Positions 32,167 through 35,577 of a stretch of DNA of 35,577 bases are shown piece after piece. The position numbers and the translations under genes are program-made. This DNA comes from a virus, in the IMG/VR virus record IMGVR_UViG_3300031707_000083, positions 1 through 35,577 of that record; one strand, written 5' to 3'. How positions within the stretch are numbered: the first letter of the stretch is position 1; each line of letters starts with the position of its first letter. A model generated the notes under the pieces. The model saw only the letters and a list, made by a program, of their open reading frames with translations. It made no database searches and was not told the origin of the DNA.

Positions 32167-32613
32167 TCAGTATATTTGAACTTCTTTCCATTTGATACCG
32201 AAGTTTACTGCTGCGCTGTGATCAGGCAGGTATACATCTATATGCTTTATATGATTATTTTTATCACCAAATAAGGACTTGGCACCGCGGTCTTCTACAG
32301 TGAAAATACCAAGCCCTATAATATTAACTCTTGTTCCAAACTTCAGCCAATTACAAGCAACCATTCCCGGTTTTACCTTTTTCTGTGATGCTGTAATTCC
32401 TTTTGCAAGTGGGCCACAACACTTTTTACATGCACAGTATGCTGTAATTTTCCATTTAGTCTCTGGAACATCAGCAGCATGTGTTACACCACATATAAAT
32501 GTAAATAACAAAACAAGGATATATAGCTTGTAGTCATAACCCCGAGTGGTCGTTATTCCACTATCTTTTAGACTAGAACGAGTTGCTATTATATCCTTGC
32601 TATATTCGATCAT
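32167..32613 (-). CDS. Exported 3D-domain protein, candidate wall-degrading enzyme
   Basis: A 148-residue protein. After an odd N-terminal 30 residues there is a signal-peptide-like segment ('YKLYILVLLFTFICGVTHAA', likely cut after Ala). The 3D domain of RpfB/YuiC/MltA type follows: 'KWKITAYCACKKCCGPLAKG', 'VKPGMVACNWLKFGTRVNII', 'GIFTVEDRGAK' and 'HIDVYLPDHSAAVNFGIKW'. Two of the three Asp are kept ('EDRG', 'HIDVY'); the first is Asn ('VACN'). These domains cut peptidoglycan as lytic transglycosylases. The pair of CxxC-like Cys near the start may hold metal or disulfides. The -10 of its promoter ends six bases before the ATG, so the mRNA may be leaderless. Confidence 0.75.
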   Translation of the reverse strand: MIEYSKDIIATRSSLKDSGITTTRGYDYKLYILVLLFTFICGVTHAADVPETKWKITAYCACKKCCGPLAKGITASQKKVKPGMVACNWLKFGTRVNIIGLGIFTVEDRGAKSLFGDKNNHIKHIDVYLPDHSAAVNFGIKWKEVQIY

Positions 32614-32619
32614 AATGCT

Positions 32620-32654
32620 ATTATATCACATTTGTGTACTCTTGTAAACGATTA
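32620..32654 (-). promoter_or_regulatory. Sigma70-type promoter, copy B of a 35-bp repeat
   Basis: On the minus strand: -35 TTTACA (32648-32643), 17-base spacer, -10 TATAAT (32625-32620). It matches copy A (22140-22174) at 33 of 35 bases, including the spacer, and likewise begins with the TAA stop of the gene upstream. It drives the 3D-domain gene. Confidence 0.8.
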
Positions 32655-32936
32655 TATTATTATTTTATCTGTCTTGAGTTCCTCTATAAGTTGATTTATC
32701 TCTGGAGATTCATCTTCCTTATATACATAATATATTTCAAGCATCCTTAATATCTGATCCAGGGCATCCTCTAAACAGGTGCTTTCTGTTGATATTTTGA
32801 AAATTTTGAAATATTGACTTTCAATTATTATATTCGCTTGGAATATTCTGTCATATTGTTTTACATTGAATTCTGCCCACTCTGGCAGATAGTTGTTTAT
32901 TTTAATTAGAATATCTCTGGACTTTTCTGAAAGCAT
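32652..32936 (-). CDS. Unknown protein, 94 residues
   Basis: A small alpha/beta protein ('SRDILIKINNYLPEWAEFNV', 'FKIFKISTESTCLEDALDQI'), with an acidic helical C-terminus. A GGAGGT site precedes the ATG, and the first 31 bases overlap the end of the nucleotidyltransferase gene. Its TAA stop is part of promoter copy B. No family is recognised. Confidence 0.6.
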   Translation of the reverse strand: MLSEKSRDILIKINNYLPEWAEFNVKQYDRIFQANIIIESQYFKIFKISTESTCLEDALDQILRMLEIYYVYKEDESPEINQLIEELKTDKIII

Positions 32937-33361
32937 TTCACCTCCTTTACAAGTGACGAACTAGATTGTACTTTATCACCGCCTACTCCGAATACCATTT
33001 TTATATTATGCTTATTACAAATAGCTGCTTCAGGTATATTATCAATTGTTCTGTCTCCACCCTTAGCAAATATTAATTCACAATCATTAAGTTTAGGATT
33101 TAACCTAAGTAAAGATAATGTTTTACATATAGTCAAATCTTCATCAATGCACGGAATAACAAGATCAACATTTCTAATGTTTATCAATATTTCTTTTCTT
33201 TCGCTATATGGCATAAAAATATAACCTTTTTTGTCATTTAAGAACTTATCGCTATTTAATATTGCTATTAGCCTGTCTCCAAGCTTCCTTGCTTCATTAA
33301 TATATCTTATATGCCCAACATGAATAGGATCAAATCCGCCTGATATAAATACTATTTTCAT
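32906..33361 (-). CDS. Nucleotidyltransferase, RfaE/HldE-C-like
   Basis: A 151-residue protein. I chose the ATG at 33361, which overlaps the TAA of the small membrane gene, although the frame is open to 33475. 'MKIVFISGGFDPIHVGHIRY' carries the HxGH motif of cytidylyltransferase-like enzymes. 'LGDRLIAILNSDKFLNDKKG', 'PYSERKEILINIRNVDLVIP', 'IFAKGGDRTIDNIPE' and 'VGGDKVQSSSSLV' closely follow the heptose-1-phosphate adenylyltransferase (HldE/RfaE C-terminal) pattern. It activates a phosphorylated sugar or polyol as its NDP form, so it could supply a donor for the glycosyltransferase. The substrate is not known. Confidence 0.8.
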   Translation of the reverse strand: MKIVFISGGFDPIHVGHIRYINEARKLGDRLIAILNSDKFLNDKKGYIFMPYSERKEILINIRNVDLVIPCIDEDLTICKTLSLLRLNPKLNDCELIFAKGGDRTIDNIPEAAICNKHNIKMVFGVGGDKVQSSSSLVKEVKCFQKSPEIF

Positions 33362-33516
33362 TATATCCATATTGCAATCAATATTATCGAATTTGGTACT
33401 ATGAAAGCAAGTATTTCTTGCCAGAATGGCTGACAATGAAATTCTGTTCCTTGTATCACACTCATGAATAAGCAAGCTGTCGCGATTAATTTGAATACTG
33501 CCATTTCTGTACTCAT
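33361..33516 (-). CDS. Small membrane protein, 51 residues
   Basis: An AGGAGG site six to eight bases before the ATG and a TAATG overlap with the nucleotidyltransferase start support this frame. The product has two hydrophobic segments ('VFKLIATACLFMSVIQG' and 'EILAFIVPNSIILIAIWI') separated by 'TEFHCQPFWQ'. No family is recognised. Confidence 0.65.
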   Translation of the reverse strand: MSTEMAVFKLIATACLFMSVIQGTEFHCQPFWQEILAFIVPNSIILIAIWI

Positions 33517-33527
33517 TTTATTGCCTC

Positions 33528-35288
33528 CTATGCTAGAATACTGATTCCAGCTTCTTTAATTACTGTTACTGTATTCGGAAAATATTCAGACAATTGATTG
33601 TTATGGCTTACTACTATAATTGTTGGAATCCTATTATTTAATTCTAATAATAAATCCTTTACAGCTTCAATACCAATTTCATCTATAGAATCTAATACCT
33701 CATCTAATACTAATATATTATAACAACTCTTATATCTAAGTGTGGTAAGATCATATAAAGCAATAAGTACTGCTAAATCTACTCTCTTCCTTTCGCCACT
33801 AGAACAATTTCGATAGTTTAATCCTGATATTTTAAAGTCTAGGTACTTATCGAATTCTAGCTTAATAGCTCCTTTAGATAGTATATTAAGATAGAAGTCT
33901 ACCTTTTTATTAAGATATTTGATCATATTATCTAATATATAAATCTTGAGACCATCATTGCCGAATCCTTGTTTCCAGAATTCTAGATATGGTAGCTCCT
34001 TAGATATTTCTTCTATTTTCTCATTATTAATTTTTATGTTATTGTTAAGCGTTTCTACATCTAATTCAAAGTTTACTTCTTGGAATTTTGTTGGTTTAAA
34101 TTCTTCACTCCTTATTGCTTCAATTTTTTCTTCTATTCTCTTAGTATCAGCATCTATCGTAAGCAGATCAGATTCATCATATGTTGGCTTTAATTCAGCT
34201 AATGAATTTTTTATTTCATCTATATCTGTTTGTTTTCTTGCATTCTCATCTAATTTAATTGCCATATCTGCTTCTATGCTTATTTTTTCTAATTCTAAAT
34301 TGTTTATAAGTGTTTTTAATTCATTAGGATCTAATTTACTGCCACACTTTGGACAAGGTTTATCAATAAATTTTTTGTGCTCATTTATTTCATGCTCTAT
34401 CTTAGACTCCTTATCTTCAAGTTCGTAGATTGTTTTTTTAGTATTTGAAATGGTGCCATTTATCTTTGCGATTAATGATTTTGACTCTGTTATCTTTTTA
34501 TATATTTCTAGGTTGTATTTAACATCAACATCCTTAAGTTCTTTTATTTCTATTAGAAGATTGTTTATCTTTGTGCTCTTATCTGTATCAAATTCAATTT
34601 TCTCTAGTTCCTGATTTTTCTCAAATTTTTGTCTATCAGTTTTCATTTCTGCTATTTTATCATTATAGCTTTTTATTTGATCATTTGTATTACTAATCTT
34701 GTCTAATAATATTTTTTGTGCAGCTTCAGAATCTTTTAACTTATCCTTTGTAATAGTTAGATAGTCAGAGAAGTTGTTAATTCCAAGTATCTCTTCTATT
34801 ATTTGTCTCCGAAGTTGATTGTTTTTGTTATCAAGAAGGTTGATGCGGATATTGGAATTTGCTAATACTATAGAATTGATAAATATGTCTATGTGTATGT
34901 TGAATATTTTATTTATATCATCTTGTGTAAGCTTAGTGCTTGATTTGCTTATATCTCTACCATCTTTTAACAATATAAGCCTATTTTCATCTACATCATG
35001 CTTTCTAGCTCTTATTATCTGATAACCACCATCCAAATCAAGCGTACATTTACAATTTTTGCCTATCTTATTATTTACCACCTCATCTACTTTATCTATA
35101 CCCCTTATAGTATCTCCAAATAGAGTCCATACTATAGCTTCTATGATAGCACTTTTTCCAGATCCATTAGAGCCACCAGCATCCTTGTTTTCGCCTTTTA
35201 AGAATAATATGCCCCGATTTTCTAAATCAAAACTATGACCTTCCCCCCAGGACAAAAAATTATCTATGTGAACTTTTTTAAGCAGCAT
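33528..35288 (-). CDS. Recombination nuclease ATPase subunit, gp46/Rad50-like
   Basis: A 586-residue SMC-type ATPase. 'GGSNGSGKSAIIEAIVWTLF' near residue 38 is the Walker A; two coiled coils flank a zinc hook 'PCPKCGSKL' near residue 315. The signature 'NCSSGERKRVDLAVLIALYD' and Walker B 'ILVLDEVLDSID' follow. The length matches T4 gp46 (560) and is much shorter than bacterial SbcC. With a gp47/SbcD nuclease partner it resects DNA ends for recombination-dependent replication. That partner is not in the window and may lie beyond its right edge. The ATG lies within the last codons of the upstream gene. Confidence 0.9.
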   Translation of the reverse strand: MLLKKVHIDNFLSWGEGHSFDLENRGILFLKGENKDAGGSNGSGKSAIIEAIVWTLFGDTIRGIDKVDEVVNNKIGKNCKCTLDLDGGYQIIRARKHDVDENRLILLKDGRDISKSSTKLTQDDINKIFNIHIDIFINSIVLANSNIRINLLDNKNNQLRRQIIEEILGINNFSDYLTITKDKLKDSEAAQKILLDKISNTNDQIKSYNDKIAEMKTDRQKFEKNQELEKIEFDTDKSTKINNLLIEIKELKDVDVKYNLEIYKKITESKSLIAKINGTISNTKKTIYELEDKESKIEHEINEHKKFIDKPCPKCGSKLDPNELKTLINNLELEKISIEADMAIKLDENARKQTDIDEIKNSLAELKPTYDESDLLTIDADTKRIEEKIEAIRSEEFKPTKFQEVNFELDVETLNNNIKINNEKIEEISKELPYLEFWKQGFGNDGLKIYILDNMIKYLNKKVDFYLNILSKGAIKLEFDKYLDFKISGLNYRNCSSGERKRVDLAVLIALYDLTTLRYKSCYNILVLDEVLDSIDEIGIEAVKDLLLELNNRIPTIIVVSHNNQLSEYFPNTVTVIKEAGISILA

Positions 35289-35577
35289 TCAGTGATTTTC
35301 CATAATGTTGGAGCAGTATTGTAAATGGCATTGCAAGCGTCTTATATTTATTCATAAGTACACTTTGCATGTTTCCAGCTCCATAATAATTGCAAGAATG
35401 AATGAATACAAATGCTGTTCTATTCTTATTATAGATTGTTTCATCTTCTACTAATTTTTTTGCTACTTCATATCCAGTTCCTGTTCCAGATTCAACATAT
35501 ATTTGACCACCCAAATCATGGTCTAAAAAAAGCATATCATATCCTTCTTCCTTTTCAAGAGTTACTATTGCAGATTC
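35278..35577 (-). CDS. Cyclic-phosphate-processing receiver (cREC)-like protein, partial
   Basis: The frame is open to the right edge of the window, so the start is missing; the first Met inside is at 35535. The visible 99 residues include 'GYDMLFLDHDLGGQIYVESG' then 'TGTGYEVAKKL', and 'RTAFVFIHSCNYYGAGNMQS'. 'LDHDL......t.y.va..l' and 'iHS.N..Ga.nM' are the marks of the receiver-derived domain proposed to process or sense cyclic phosphates in RNA repair or conflict systems. The last 11 bases overlap the gp46-like start. The assignment comes from the motif pair alone. Confidence 0.6.
   Translation of the reverse strand, partial: ESAIVTLEKEEGYDMLFLDHDLGGQIYVESGTGTGYEVAKKLVEDETIYNKNRTAFVFIHSCNYYGAGNMQSVLMNKYKTLAMPFTILLQHYGKSLNAA

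Noticed and set aside
33362-33475. N-terminal extension of the nucleotidyltransferase
   Set aside because: The extra 38 residues overlap the 51-residue membrane gene in another frame and have no family match; the TAATG start at 33361 begins exactly at the conserved Rossmann strand.
1-35577. Recoded stop codon (as in some huge gut phages)
   Set aside because: TAA, TAG and TGA all end recognisable genes at sensible positions, and no long gene is broken by one in-frame stop type.
1-35577. tRNA genes or a CRISPR array
   Set aside because: I saw no cloverleaf with the usual GTTCRA arm and no regularly spaced direct repeats in the few non-coding gaps.

Overview
This window looks like part of the genome of a large, AT-rich, virulent tailed phage with a contractile tail (myovirus). 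The host cannot be named from the sequence. Strong AGGAGG-type ribosome binding sites and TTTACA-N17-TATAAT promoters indicate an ordinary bacterial host, possibly a Firmicute. All three stop codons end recognisable genes normally, so the standard bacterial code applies. There is no tRNA, rRNA or CRISPR array that I can see, and no gene-free stretch longer than about 100 bases.

Plus strand, 1-21423: a late structural operon. It runs from a partial hub-like protein through a tape-measure-like protein, a tube/hub adaptor (CIS_tube type), a gp53/LysM-like wedge protein, a 42-residue membrane peptide, a gp5/VgrG-like spike, a small zinc-ribbon protein, a PAAR spike tip, gp25, a gp6/J-like wedge protein and a 1442-residue gpI-like protein with about nine copies of a beta-rich repeat. 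Small unknown proteins, three probable virion or fibre proteins, and four more unknown genes follow. The strand ends with a 147-residue protein that resembles the type III CRISPR accessory protein Csx15. Genes are tightly packed, many with ATGA or TAATG overlaps.

Minus strand, 35577-21415: early/middle genes for DNA metabolism. In transcription order they are: a partial cyclic-phosphate-processing receiver (cREC)-like protein, a gp46/Rad50-like ATPase, a small membrane protein, a nucleotidyltransferase, a 94-residue protein, an exported 3D-domain protein, a small helix-turn-helix protein, a large hairpin, a dNMP-kinase-like protein, a uracil-DNA glycosylase-like protein, a small membrane protein and a Cys-rich protein. 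Then come a radical SAM/SPASM enzyme, a glycosyltransferase, a 63-residue protein, a decayed homing endonuclease, DNA polymerase III alpha, a 58-residue Cys protein, dCMP deaminase, a dimeric dUTPase/dCTPase-like protein and a thymidylate-synthase-fold enzyme. Beyond that enzyme, a separate promoter drives a conserved phage protein and a 35-residue membrane peptide.

Two points stand out. First, the thymidylate-synthase-fold enzyme carries Asp where true thymidylate synthases have the dUMP-selecting Asn, the hallmark of dCMP hydroxymethylases and methylases. It shares an operon with a dCTPase/dUTPase-like enzyme, dCMP deaminase, a glycosyltransferase and a radical SAM enzyme, and a dNMP kinase and nucleotidyltransferase lie further upstream. 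This suggests a T4-like but distinct pathway for hypermodified cytosine. Second, the Csx15-like gene is a candidate counter-defence protein against cyclic-oligoadenylate signalling by type III CRISPR systems. Two nearly identical 35-bp promoter elements 10.5 kb apart, a large hairpin ahead of the kinase gene, and two decayed homing endonucleases (one with a GC-rich patch) complete the picture.
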